Shown here piece after piece: positions 12,090-23,949 of a stretch of 64,000 bases of DNA. Made by a program: the position numbers and the translations under genes. Each line of letters starts with the position of its first letter. The first letter of the stretch is position 1. The stretch spans positions 2,480,001-2,544,000 of the forward strand of contig OX465596.1 of assembly GCA_950022295.1 (NCBI GenBank), in the 5' to 3' direction. Below the pieces are notes generated by a model that saw only the letters and a program-made list of their open reading frames with translations, ran no database searches and had not been told where the DNA came from. The DNA comes from Bromus sterilis. Taxonomy: Eukaryota > Streptophyta > Magnoliopsida > Poales > Poaceae.

Positions 12090-13190
12090 ATGGCGACGGG
12101 AGCTTCTTCATCGGGCACGAAAGATGAGGATGTTGAGAAACTTATGGCTGATCTAGGTCTCGCTGAAGATGACCTAGATGATCTGGTCGTTGAGGATATG
12201 ATGGAACTCCCTGAAGATAGCATCCGGTGGATGCTGATTGCTAGGGTTCATACAGACAAAAAATACAGTCAATTTTGGTTTTACAAACAGATGAGGGCTG
12301 CCTGAAATCTGGCAAAACCGGTAGCGATCAGGCCCTTGAGTGACAACCTCTACACAATGCAATTTCAATGTCTAGGTGATTGGGAGAGAGTCACTGAAGA
12401 CGGCCCCTGGAACTACAAAGGCAACACCGTGGTGATGGCTCCGTATGATGACTTCTCAAAGCCAACCACTATACCCCTCGAGCACATTGAAATTTGGGAT
12501 CAGATTCATGACTTTCCAGACGGTTTTTTTCCGCTTCTTCCATCCCTGGCAGGAAAGCTGGGTGAGTTTGTTTTTGCAGAACCCAGATCGCAGGACTTTG
12601 AGGGGAACTTTTTTCGGGTCAGGTTCAAGATCAACGTCCACAAGGCTTTGAAGAATGCAGTCTCTGTGATCAAGGGTGGTCGCTGACAGATTTTTCTCGT
12701 TCGATATGAACACCTCCCAGACTGGTGTGCTGTCTGCGGTCATCTTGGACACCTGTTTAAAGAACATGGCGATGGGATTCATCCTCCATCGGCGTTGTAT
12801 TTCAAAAACTTGAGAGTTGACTGGTACAAAGGGGCCGGCCCGGGGCCAGGAGCACAGAACAAGAACAATAATGACAACATGTTGAAGGCTTTGATCACTG
12901 CTCCCCAAAAGCTGGCAGAATCTGTTAATGAGGTCCGAGATGTGGACATGGATGATGTTGATCAAGCCCGCAAACGTGAACTTGCGGAGTCTGAAGAGTT
13001 GAAGGGTAATGATACTAAAGCAGCCACTGAACCCCCAAGCACGGCCCAGCCGTCTCCTCAGGCGGATGTGCCGCCAAGTCCCCCGCCTAAGCAAGACCCC
13101 AAAAGATCGAAAACTGGAAAAGAGCCTCAAACAAAAACCAATAAGTCGCAGATGGCGGGCACCCAGGAGGTGCTCCGTCGCGCGCAATGA
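12090..13190 (+). pseudogene. LINE ORF1 (DUF4283-like domain plus zinc knuckle), two stops
   Basis: Starts MATGASSSGTKDEDVEKLMA. The frame meets TGA at 12303 and TGA at 12684-12686 but is otherwise continuous to 13190. It holds a DUF4283-like region (LYTMQFQCLGDWERVTEDGP, then FRVRFKINVHKALKN) and a zinc knuckle, WCAVCGHLGHLFKEHGDG, in which the last cysteine appears replaced by histidine. The tail is polar and proline/lysine-rich. Such proteins bind the element RNA. Both stops look like G-to-A or C-to-T transitions from TGG and CGA. ORF1 ends in an ATGA overlap with ORF2. Confidence 0.85.
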
Positions 13191-16100
13191 GTGTCCTAAA
13201 CTGGAACTGCCGTGGGCTGGGTAACCCTGCGACAGTTCGTGAGGTTCGTGAGCTAGCAAACAAATTTACCCCCGCCGTGCTAGGCTTGGTTGAAACACAA
13301 ATTGATAAAGCACGGGCGAAAAATCTAGCTCTGTCTTTTGGCTATTCTAAGTCTTTTGTTGTTGGTAGCTCTGGAAGGAGTGGTGGACTAGTTATCTTTT
13401 GGAATGAGGAGATCAAACTGGAGATCCAAAGCTTTTCCCAATACCACATCGACACGATGATCTCTGATTTGGGTGCTGAGCCATGGAGGTTGACCTATGT
13501 CTATGGTGAAGCCCAAGTACCGGAAAGACACAAAACATGGGACAAACTTAAATTCCTGGCAGTCTCCCCCACGACGCCCTGGTTGGCTATTGGTGATTTT
13601 AATGAGGTGCTAAATCATATGGAATATGAGGGGATTGGAACTCGGAGTGACACTCAGCTAGACGGGTTCAGGGAGACGTTGGATGTATGTGGTCTACTTG
13701 ACCTGGGCTTCTCAGTTTCCCCGTTCACTTTTGAGAAAAGGGTGGCAGGTGGGTCATACACTCGTGTCCGACTAGATAGGGCGGTGGCTGACCCGACATG
13801 GAGCATTCTGTTTCCGTCAGCTTCAGTGGAGCACCACAACGTTGCATGCTCTGACCATGTAGCTCTGCTTCTGAAGTTTGATCAGGCCTTGCTGGATAAC
13901 AAAGGCGCGAAGCCTTTCAAGTACGAACTCATGTGGGAGACACGTGAGGATCTAAAACCTTGCGTCAACTCTGGATGGAATAAGGTGGGGTCGGCTGCCT
14001 CCGTGGTAGAGATGAAGAACAAACTTGAAAATCTGTCGGGTGATCTATCATCATGGGATCGAGCGACGTTTGGGAACGTAAGGCGGGGAATTGCGCGGCT
14101 GAAGAAAGAACTGGGTGTCCTACGTTCGATTCCTGGGCGCACTGGACCATCTGCTCGGGAGATCAACATCACTGACCGCATGGTGGAGCTCTACCATCGG
14201 GAAGAAGTGCTCTGGCGGCAACGCTCCAGAGTTGAGTGGCTTGCGTTTGGGGATAAAAATACCCGCTTCTTTCACCTCCGGGCCTCAATGAGAAGACGCA
14301 AGAATCTGATATCGCTGCAAAACGCAAATGGTGATGTTATCATATGTGTGGAGGAGCTTGAGCAGATGACTATGAGTTTTTATAAAACTTTGTACACCTC
14401 CGAGGGAGTTCACAACATGGAGGAAGTGCTTGATGCGGTACCATCTAAGGTAACCGCTGAGATGAATGCCTCCCTCACGGCCCCTTATACGGGGGAGGAA
14501 GTAAAGAAAGCCCTCTTCCAAATTTTCCCACTCAAGGCACCCGGTCCTGATGGTTATCCGACGCATTTTTTCCAGAAGCATTGGGATATATGTGGTGAAG
14601 AGGTAACTATCTCGGTCCTCCGAATTCTTAGGGGAGAGGAAAGTGCAGAGGCCATTAATAACACTTATCTCGTGCTGATCCCCAAGGTAAAAAGCCCCAC
14701 TTTGCTCACACAATTTCGCCCATCAGTCTTTGCAATGTTCTTTTCAAAATTGCGAGCAAAGTGTTGGCTAACCGCTTGAAGGAGATTCTTCCTCATATCA
14801 TCTCCCAGGAGCAATCTGCTTTTGTTCCAGGGCATCTGATCACGGATAATATTACCACAGCCTATGAGTGCTTACACTTCATGAAGCGGGACAAAGCTGT
14901 AAAACACATGCACTGTGCGCTGAAGCTTGATATGATGAAAGTATATGATCGTGTTGAATGGGCTTATCTGAAGGCGGTCATGTTGAAGCTGGGATTTTCT
15001 GACAGTTGGGTAAATCTTGTTATGAGCTTGGTATGTTCTGTGTCCTACTCTGTTCTTTTCAATGGGAAGAAGCTCCAGGATTTCACACCAAGTATAGGGA
15101 TTCGGCAAGGAGATCCCATTTCACCCTACTTATTCTTGTTAGCGGCAGAGGGCCTTTCAGGCCTCCTCAAAACTAGAGATCCATCATCACATCTTGGTGG
15201 GTTGCGTGTGGCACCTTCGGCGCCACAGGTTAACCATCTACTTTTTGCTGATGACAGCCTGCTGCTTTTCAAGGCTAATCCATAGGGTGCAATGGAGGTA
15301 TCAAACTTACTAGAGACCTACTGCCAAGCCTCGAGGCAACGTATAAATACGAGTAAATCCTCGGTGTTCTTTAGCAAGGGCTGTCCGGAATCTGTAAGAG
15401 AGGAAGTCAAAATTGTGCTTGATATCCATACTGAAACTCTCAATGAAAGATACCTCGGACTTCCTTCGGACATTGGATCATCAAAATCAGGTGCCTTCAA
15501 GTTCTTGAAAGACAGGATGTGGGGCAAGGTCAAGGGGTGGATAGAAAAAATTAATATCCTCGGGGGGAAAAGATATCTTGATTAAATCGGTGGCACAATC
15601 AGTCCCGGTATACTCTATGTCCTGCTTTCGTCTCCCAAGGGGCCTATGCGAACACCTCATGAAGCTAATCAGGCAGTTCTATTGGGGGAATAAGGAAGGA
15701 AAACGAAAACCCCACTGGGTTTCATGGCAGACAATGACCTGGCCTGGGTTTCAAGGACTTGGAGCTATTCAATCTATCCCTGCTTGCTAGACAAGCTTGG
15801 CGACTACTTGAGGCCCCGAACTCTTTAGCGGCACAAGTACTCAAGGCAGTTTACTATCCGACCTGCGACATTGTTGAAGCACAGCTCGGCAGCCATCCAT
15901 CTCAGAGATGGAGGGGAATAATTGATGGCCGTGATGCCTTGGTGAATGGCCTGATCAGAAGGATTGGCGATGGGGCGTCGACCTGGGTTTGGCGTGACAA
16001 TTGGATCCCGAGATCGTCATCTTTGAGTCCTCTTGCATGTATATCCCCCAATCGCCCGCTTCTTGTTTCCTCCCTGATTGACGGCAGCCAAGCTCAATGG

Positions 16101-17339
16101 AAGGAGGAAATTCTGCGTCAGACTTTTCTTCCTGTGGATGTAGATGAGATACTCAACATCCCTCTTTGCACAAACTCTCAGCAAGATTCATGGTCTTGGC
16201 ACTTTGAGCGCAACGGCGCTTTTACTGTTAAATCCATGTATAAAGTTCTGTTGAACATAAAAAACTCTGCAGATAACCTTCTCTCTGCGAGGGGTTCGAG
16301 TTCGGAAGGTGCAACAGAAGAGAGATGCTGGAAATCTTTATGGAAGACGCAAGTCCCGGGGAAGATTAGAACATTTTTATGGCGCCTCAGCCATCAATCG
16401 ATACCCACTGAGGATGTGCGCCACCACCGTAACATGAGCACCGATGATCTTTGCCAGTTGTGTGGTGCAATCTACTCTTGGAGACATTCCTTGATCGATT
16501 GCCCTATGGCTCGGTGTGTGTGGGCACTAAATGATGAGAGCATTACGGAGCAGGTGTCAGAGACGAGGATGCCCAATGCAAAACTGTGGATTTTCCAGCT
16601 CATGGACTCGCTAAATCACAGTGAGTTTATTAACGCTTCTGTTACTCTTTGGGCTATCTGGACCGCGAGGCGGAAGGCTATCCACGAAGCAATCTTCCAA
16701 AGTCCGCATGCTACACATTGCTTTGTGGCGAGATTCATTGCGGAGCTCCAAAATTTACAGCAAATTAACTCCACGGCGAGAGCACCAGCAACCAGGTCCA
16801 TATCTCATGTGGACGGGTCCCTGTTATCACATGCTCGGGTCCCTTCAGGTGGTTTTGGCTGCAGACCACAAGCAAGTTTTTGCAAGATCAAGGTTGGCTT
16901 CTACCACGATGTGCAGCTTGTGAGATGCTCTGCGGTGGCAATATGCAGAGATGAAGACGGGATATACAGGGGGTCAAGTGCTCTAGTGATCAAGGGTCTA
17001 CACGAGAAGGTAGAGGCTGGAGTAGTCGCCTGCCGGGAAGGGCTGGCACTTGCCGAGGACTTGCTCCTAGGGAACTTCGTCATCACCTCCGACTCCAAGC
17101 AAGTGATCAACAACATCCATCAACACACTGGTGGTCTCCATGGCAACATTATTAGGGAAATAGTTAGTAGGAAAACTTTATTTCATGCATGCAGTTTTAC
17201 CTTTGAACCTAGCTTCTTAAATTCGGATGCCCAGAAAATTGCAAAATTCTCTAGCAGACTTGATCAGGGTCGCCACTTGTGGCTTCTTCACCCCCATGAC
17301 CCAAATTGTATAAGCAGTGTTTCAAACTTTGATCGATAA
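13187..17339 (+). pseudogene. LINE ORF2: endonuclease, reverse transcriptase, RNase H; broken
   Basis: Begins at 13187 (MSVLNWNCRGLGNP), overlapping the ORF1 stop by ATGA. Order: apurinic-type endonuclease (GLVETQ, AIGDFNEV, SDHVALLL), reverse transcriptase (KAPGPDGYP, FVPGHLITDN, IRQGDPISPYLF, LLFADDSLLLF), zf-RVT (PGKIRTFLWRL ... LCQLCGAIYSWRHSLIDCP) and RNase H (VDGSLL, VEAGVVACREGLALAEDL, ITSDSKQ). Defects seen: a one-base loss near 14722, an in-frame TAG near 15283, an indel in a G run near 15560, and a small frame-shifting loss near 15745 in a conserved GF..LE block. The last histidine/aspartate of RNase H also seems altered (NSDAQKIAK). Confidence 0.88.
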
Positions 17340-17365
17340 AGTTAGTGGTTTTGCCTCAAAAAAAA

Positions 17366-17380
17366 GATGAAAACACTTAT
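17366..17380. repeat. LINE target-site duplication, right copy
   Basis: Exact 15-bp copy of 11824-11838, immediately after the A-rich tail. Confidence 0.95.
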
Positions 17381-17440
17381 GTATGTATCAGGAGTTGCTA
17401 AAAAAAACCTATGTATCAGGACTCAGGAGCAGCCGCTTAA

Positions 17441-17690
17441 AGCAAGTTTAATGGATCCTAATCAGCAGGGTATAGTACCTGCCATGTCACTAATATCTGA
17501 GGTGGGAGAATGAGAAATGATGTAAAAGAGCGAAACGGGTCGACATTTGTAGCCCGATTACAACACACAATATGAAAGGAAATAGCCTGCATGCTTGGTG
17601 GTAGCGTTTCCTTCTCCCCTCCCGCATGCAACTCGATATATATTGCAGTCGTCTATAGCCAGCAGAAGGTTGTGCCATTAACCATGCTCT
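17441..17690. mobile_element. Tourist-like MITE (PIF/Harbinger)
   Basis: The ends AGCAAGTTTAATGG and CCATTAACCATGCTCT are imperfect inverted repeats and are flanked on both sides by TTAA, fitting a TAA-type target duplication. The length is about 250 bp with no coding frame. It lies in what was ICMT-upstream DNA before the LINE insertion. Confidence 0.5.
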
Positions 17691-17699
17691 TTAAGGGGA

Positions 17700-19370
17700 T
17701 CTTTCATAGGCTTTCACATAAGCCACTTTTTAGGCCTTAGGAGCACGTTAAATAGTAGACCCAATCGCCATTATGTGTCATACACTGAAATGCATCCTTT
17801 TTTTTCCAGGGTTTTCAGACTGTTTTGGGTTTTTAGATTTTGCTTGCTTTTCCGTGAAATTTGGTGAAATAAAATATGTGTTTTCATAAGGAGAAAAAAT
17901 TATATGCTTCCCGAAAGAAAAAAAATGCAGTTCATTGAAAATTTATGATTGCACGAAAAGCAAATATGTGCTTCCCGAAAAGGAAAATTCATTAAAAACT
18001 TGTGCTTCCATGATAAATAAAATATGTGTTTCCATGAGAAGCAAAATTTATGTTTCCACAAAAATGAAAATATGTGGTTTCTGAAAAGAAAAGGATTAGT
18101 TGTTGAAAATTTGCGCTTTCACGAGAAAAAATTTGTGCTTTCGCGGTTTTTTTCTTTATTTTTTATTTTTTGTGATTTTTTAGTCAAATCTTATTAACAT
18201 GAAATCTAGTTTAAAAAATCTCAAACTGACTAATCCAACAGTGAAAACGGTTCATGATTTGAACGCATGATTCGGGAGATAAAATATAAAAAACAAATAT
18301 AAAGAAAAGACAAAACATCTAATTGCAATAAGTGTCATACATGCAACGCGACATCTATTGTCGTCGGAAAAGATGAGAGTCACTTTCACATAGGATACCA
18401 ATTTGGTTGGTCTTGGAGAAAGCACATTACATTTAAGAAATGTTCACATGTTTCACAAAATATGTTTGTGACAATTATAAAAAATGTTCATAAAACGTCA
18501 AAAAATATTCGCATTAAGAAATATTTTGTGTCATTCAAAAAATGTTTCAACATGTATTTTAAAAATGTTTAACACATGTTTGGAAAAAGTCTAAAAAGTA
18601 TTATTTCAATAGAAGTTAACTTAAAATATGTTAATCTTGTATATTTTATATGTATATAAAAATGTAAAATATGTATTAGAAATTGACATCAAAATAAATG
18701 TTAAAAATCATGTGATTGAAAAATATTAAATGTGTATAAAAAATCAAGATGTGTCGGACGAATGTGATTGAAAAATATTAAATGTGTATGAAAAATCTAT
18801 ATGAACAATTTAGTCAAATGAAAACTGAAGTAACCGGACGAATGTCGATAAAGAAACAAGGAAGACAGATAAAAAAAAGAAAACATATGAAAAAAATGAT
18901 TTAAAAAAAAATCACGGAAAAATAACTTGTGACCAAAGCTTCATCTATAAGTTGGCCTAATGGCGTGCTCGCCGGAGGCGAGACGAAACTCCATCTCGCA
19001 ACGCGCAAGAAGTAACTTTTGTGTATTCAAATGTCCATAGACACGATTTAACGTGTCCACAAACATTTAGTACCAGAGTTCATCTAATTGTCTGGCTGAC
19101 CTAGTTCAAACATTTCAAACAAAAAAAATGGATGAAACTCATGTTAAACAAATGACTTTTGTTAAAATTTAATGTATTTCAAACCAAACAAAAAGAAATT
19201 AACTAATTTTAACTAATTTTAACCTAGACTAAACTAAATCAAGGGTGGACTTCTTTGCCGCATGGACTTCCGTCATCGTCAGGCCGCCATCTGCGTCACA
19301 ATCGAAGTCACAATCATACCTACAATGGCGGAAGTCTCGCTAGGTGTCGTGACATCCTTGTGTGGTCGTC
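17700..19370. repeat. AT-rich intergenic DNA with degenerate short repeats
   Basis: Around 17820-18150 the phrase 'gtgcttccacgagaagcaaa' recurs in degenerate form. Around 18420-18800 'aaaatgttcacatgt'-like units recur. No gene, ORF over 100 codons or clear element end is visible. Similar low-complexity blocks are common between Triticeae genes; family not assigned. Confidence 0.4.
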
Positions 19371-20044
19371 GATGCGCTCAAGTAGCACGACCGCCCAGCT
19401 GGCTCTATAATGGGCCCCTCCCCTTAATGGGATAGCCCTTTTATTTTTTATTTAAATCATATTTTAATATTAATTTATTGATTAAATATTTAATTCATTA
19501 ATTAAAAACTAAAATATATTTAAATACTTTTCTGAATATTTCAGCAACCCCGGAAATTCGTCGATATCTCTCCGGAACATTTTCGGTGTTCTCTCTTATT
19601 TCTCCGATGATCCCAAATCTATCCCTAACCATCGTATATCCTTAAGTGTGCCACGCTATGATTCGGGAATGCTTCAGACATGACCGAGACACTTCTCTGA
19701 TCAATGACGAACGGCGGGATCGTAAAACCCATGATGACCCTTGTGTTTTCACGATTAACTTCATCATTTGAACCTTAGACGTCGAGTCCTAATCCCTTTG
19801 TCAGAATGATACTTAGTTTGTCCGAGGTTTGATCTCTGATATCCTTATACCTAGTTCATTCTCGTTACCAACAAACATATTTACTCGTTCTGTGATGTTA
19901 CATCCCCGTGACCTAATCACATGCTTGCAAGCTTCGTAGATGCAATTCTCACCGAGTGGGCTCAGAATATCTATATGTCACGCGGATGGACAAATCTCAA
20001 TCTCGATACATACGCCTCAACGTATCCCTTTGGAGTACCTGAGT
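19371..20044. mobile_element. Probable decayed Gypsy-like LTR fragment
   Basis: Mixed-composition DNA (CCGGAAATTCGTCGATATCT, 'gaccgagacacttctctg') resembles a Gypsy-type LTR common in Triticeae. No second LTR, TG...CA ends or coding domain are seen, so this is based only on resemblance. Confidence 0.35.
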
Positions 20045-20645
20045 TTAAGGGTGAAAGTGGTTAGGATAATTTATGTCCGAAACCGTTTCCGAATCCGTTT
20101 TTATAGGATACGATAACACATTTTTTACATCCGACAAAAATCCGATTCGAACCCGAATCCGATTGATAGGATACGGCATAGGATATGGTAAGGCTCATAT
20201 CCGACATAATAGGATAATCCGTTTTTTTAAGCCGGATAATCCAACTTTTTAATTTCCGAATCCGATTGATGGGACAAGTTTTAAGTATTATGTAGAAATA
20301 TGTGAATGATATCTTTGACTATAAGACAAGACATATGCTTGTTTGTGATTTGTTTGATTTATTTCAATACTATATAGTGCTTTATGTGTTCTTAAAGTGT
20401 ATAAATTTTTATATTTGCTCATTGTTTATGTATCATTTTAGTTTAAATTATTTATACATTCCTTATATATGAATATGGTAAATTTCCGTTTCCGACCCGA
20501 TTCCGTTCCGTTATCGTACCGTGTCCGAATCCGCCTAATCCGGTATTCGAATTCGCATTATCCGGTATTCGAATTCGCATCCGTTCCGCTTCCGAATTCG
20601 AAAATAAATATGAAATAGGATACGGTATAGAGATTACTAAGGACC
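20045..20645. mobile_element. hAT-like fragment rich in TCCGAATCCG motifs
   Basis: The left part begins GGGTGAAAGTGGTTAGGATA and both sides are full of TCCGAATCCG / GGATACGG repeats in opposite orientation around an AT-rich core, as in non-autonomous hAT elements of grasses. The right terminal repeat and an 8-bp target duplication were not found, so it is probably truncated. Confidence 0.4.
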
Positions 20646-21838
20646 TGGTTTATTTACATACTACACGTATTAATGTTTCCGCTTAATATAATTATAGCAT
20701 AGTATAAAAATTATCATGAACAATTGAGACATGACAATAAAACATCTTTACTTATTTGCCTCTAGAGCATATCTCCAACAAATACTCATTTTTTCATACT
20801 AAGTTAACACATGTAGATTATGTTTTTTTTTTCGTGGATTGGTTGTGTGTGCTTTTGTCTGTACTCATTTGACTTGTTAGTTTCGTTAGACATTAAAGAA
20901 GATAAGGTTGCGCCATCAAGTGAGAAACTAGGACAAAATTCCAGTCAGCTGTGGCGTATCGATGATTCTACACATTTATTTGGAGTTTCTATTACAAGAT
21001 TTATACCCAAATCAATGGAGTAAGTACAAGGTCGGTATTTTATGGATATTATTATGTTATTGATTTTAACCATGCAAAACGACATACTGATCACGTGATA
21101 TATCTAGGATGCACATAAATGATTTGACCAGCTAGGCCAGGACCTCAGGATAAGATAAATCCAATCACCGTTGGTAGGACAAGGCTAGGAACACAACTTG
21201 ACACACAACCATTCTCACGTTACTTGTAACACATGGCAGAAATCTTAGATGAAGTGGTCGATAAGAAAGGAGTATCAAATAACGCAACAAACACAAAGGA
21301 GAAAGGTGCATGACTTACCACACTTGCGACGGAATGAATGTGTGTGCAGACTTACTACACTTTTTTTTTGACACATAACACTGCACACTTACCACACTTG
21401 CAACGGAATGAATGGACGAGACTGATGGATAACTGATTGAGGTTTGACCTGCATCGAGTGGACATATGGCGGACCGGATCGGATTACAAGAGGCGCATGC
21501 ATGTGCGTGGCAGCACCCACCCACCTGGACCGGGTTCAGGGGAAAGTGCACGCACGATGTCACCTAGACAGGTTTACGGAAAGAATCCGCAACGGGTCAC
21601 TGACAGGCAGGCTCCATGGGCACACACACACCACGCAGTCTCATTCCCTGCCATGTGGTCCCGACGCACTACGTGACGAAACTAGCAGTAGCAGGCAACG
21701 CATCGAGCCTTTGGTTCTCACGTGTGCGTTTTCTGCACCGTCCGATCACCGAGAGACTGACATAGCCATACGCAAATTATGTACTTCCTTCGATCCATAT
21801 TACTTGTCTTAAAATTAATGTAGTAGCATAGTTTCATA
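20646..21838. other. Intergenic, no gene recognised
   Basis: Contains a short frame at 20820-21023 that I do not recognise and a roughly 75-bp tandem duplication (ACTTACCACACTTGC... at 21311 and again near 21386). Otherwise nothing can be supported. Confidence 0.4.
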
Positions 21839-21871
21839 TACTCCCTCCATACCGGTGCATTAGTCATCTTA

Positions 21872-22276
21872 GGGCTCTCCCAATGCATTGTTTCTTAGCA
21901 CAATATCATAGGAACAATAAAAACTTAAGATACAACTATTACCTCCGATCCATATTAATGTACTTAACTTTGTCTAGATTCGTATGTATCTAGTTAAGTA
22001 TTTAGACTAGATACATACGAATCTAGACAAAGTTGAGTACATTAATATGGATCGGAGGGAGTATCACAATGCATTGTTTCTTAGATGTTGTATCTTATTT
22101 AATGATTTTAGCTTCATGCATACATGTGTGGTTTAATCATGCTTTTTGCATATGACCACGTGCAAAGGTTGTATCTTAGCTAAGATACAACCTCATTCTC
22201 TTTCTTCATTAAATACGATGCCACATAAGCAAAATGCCTATGATATCGTGCTAAGATACTAGCATTGGGAGTGCCC
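21872..22276. mobile_element. Tourist-like MITE (PIF/Harbinger), middle of the nest
   Basis: Ends GGGCTCTCCCAATGCATTG and CTAGCATTGGGAGTGCCC are inverted repeats, flanked exactly by TTA (21869-21871 and 22277-22279). It carries a Stowaway MITE at 21942-22061. Confidence 0.88.
21942..22061. mobile_element. Stowaway MITE, innermost of the nest
   Basis: A 120-bp near-perfect palindrome (CCTCCGATCCATATTAATG ... CATTAATATGGATCGGAGGG) flanked by TA. The left tip lacks the outer CTC found at the right tip. Confidence 0.9.
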
Positions 22277-22559
22277 TTACGGTGTGCACTGCAACCAAGG
22301 TGGAAGGGAAAACAAGAAAACTTAATGCTAATTTGCTAATTAATACCATCGCATGCAATGAATTGACCACTGCATGCTGTGCTAAGTTGTTTAAAGTCAT
22401 TGGAAATATACGTATCCCACGTTTCTTATTGGTTGATTGCTTTATTTATGTCAAAAAACAAAGAACGAGGTAGAAATTAATGCTTCGTGCCTAGATGTTT
22501 TGAGAATATTTGATTTTCGTAATGTGCCTAATGCACCGGTATGGAGGGAGTAGAAAATA

Positions 22560-23170
22560 CATGATATTTACTACTGGTTGCAAACAACGAGGATAATAAA
22601 ACAAACATGACAACACAACTACAACATATAAAAATCTACCCAAAACCAAATACCTTGCCGCGTCTTTATCGACACTGAACACCTTCGAAGCACAACAACT
22701 CTAGTTTTCTTTGAATTCTTCTGCGTCGACCATACATAGCGCTGGAGGAAAGCGGTCAGGGCCACGACAAACACCGAAGGAACGTCAACAAGGAACTCAA
22801 TCTCCTCGTACGATGTTTCCAACAGAGAAACGACGTTGCAGACGCCGCCATAATACCGCTCCAGAGGACCAAGGCTTTCGTCCGAAAACAACTGCCAACA
22901 CCAAGCACGAGGGAAATGATCGACACACTAGACGACGCCTTCATAAAGGGTAACGACACGTGCGGATGTCATCGACGCCGGTCCGGTCAAAACGGGTAGG
23001 ATTTTCATCCGTAATGTTACGCATATTCATTCCGACAAGGTATCGGACACCACTGTTCTTGAAGCCTCGCACCTTCGTCATCGCAGCAAATCACTCACCT
23101 AAGAGAGCTCTTCTCACAGGTAAAAACAACGGCCAGCGCAGTCACATGGAATAAAAAAACAGAATAAACT
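22560..23170. other. Unassigned dispersed-repeat-like DNA
   Basis: GC-moderate DNA with minus-strand frames (22619-22891, 22756-22959) that look faintly coding but match nothing I can name. Phrases such as 'gacgacgccttcataaagggtaacgac' recur in Triticeae repeats. No gene is called. Confidence 0.3.
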
Positions 23171-23399
23171 GAGATGCCTAGGAGAGGAGATAACAAAAAC
23201 GTCCATCAGAAGAAAAACAATAAACAGGGAAGGTTGGTGCTTATCTCCCCATTAATCTACTCTTTTTTTTTCGACGCGACCCCATTAAACTACTGGATTA
23301 AAACGCCTAATCACCCACATCGCCCCGCCCACAATATCCCTCCCTTTTCCACACGCAAAAACAAAACGAAACGAAACGGAAAAAAAAAATACCAGCCCA

Positions 23400-23949
23400 G
23401 CCCGAGGCGCAGGCGGAGGAACACGAGGAAGGAAGCAAGCAACCGGAGGAATTTGTTGGGGAATCCATCCATTCGTCCCTCCGCCCCGGCCGAGCCCTAA
23501 TTCCCCCCCGCCGGACCGCCGCCGCCGCCGAATCGGTCGGAGGGGGAGCTCCAATTCCAATCCACCAAATCGGGAGTCCACCCCTTCTCCCACTGCTCTC
23601 CTCTCTCTTTTTATCCCGCGATTTCGGTTTCCTCTCAATCCATCCGCCGTTGCTGCAACAGATTAACAAAACCCTACCCCATCCATCCCATCCAACCCGC
23701 CGCCCACCTTCCTTCCAAATCCCAATTCCGCCGCCTCGCTGCTGACTCCGGCGCCGGAGGATCGGGATGGCCGCCGCCGCTGACGCCTAGGATATGATAT
23801 GGAGCTGGATTGCTCCGGCGGACGCTCGGCTGCTCCCGCGGGTGCTGTGATCGTCGGGTTCGGACTCGGGGGCGCGTGGTGGTGGACGTCGGCCGCGAGA
23901 TCTCCCCGCGCGGCTTCCCAGCAGTAGCTTCTCCGCGAGTGGTCGGTCC
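23400..23949 (+). promoter_or_regulatory. YAK1 5' UTR / promoter-proximal region
   Basis: GC-rich, CT-rich leader-like sequence with CCGCCG runs just upstream of the YAK1 start. The transcription start cannot be placed; no TATA box is assigned. Confidence 0.4.

Larger units (their letters stand above)
11839..17365 (+). mobile_element. Full-length L1-type plant LINE, inactive
   Basis: About 5.5 kb bounded by an exact 15-bp direct repeat, with an A-rich tail (GCCTCAAAAAAAA) at the 3' end. It contains a 5' UTR, ORF1 (12090-13190) and ORF2 (13187-17339) in the usual order. Endonuclease, reverse transcriptase, a zinc-binding reverse-transcriptase-associated domain and RNase H can all be recognised, but both ORFs carry stops or frameshifts. 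The perfect target duplication suggests a fairly recent insertion, although the coding damage suggests either an old element or one copied from a defective parent. Confidence 0.93.
21841..22550. mobile_element. Tc1/Mariner (Stowaway-like) element, outermost of a three-level nest
   Basis: Ends CTCCCTCCATACCGGTGCAT and ATGCACCGGTATGGAGGGAG are inverted repeats flanked by TA on both sides. The total length is 710 bp because a 405-bp Tourist element (plus TTA) sits inside; the host element alone is about 300 bp. Confidence 0.9.
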
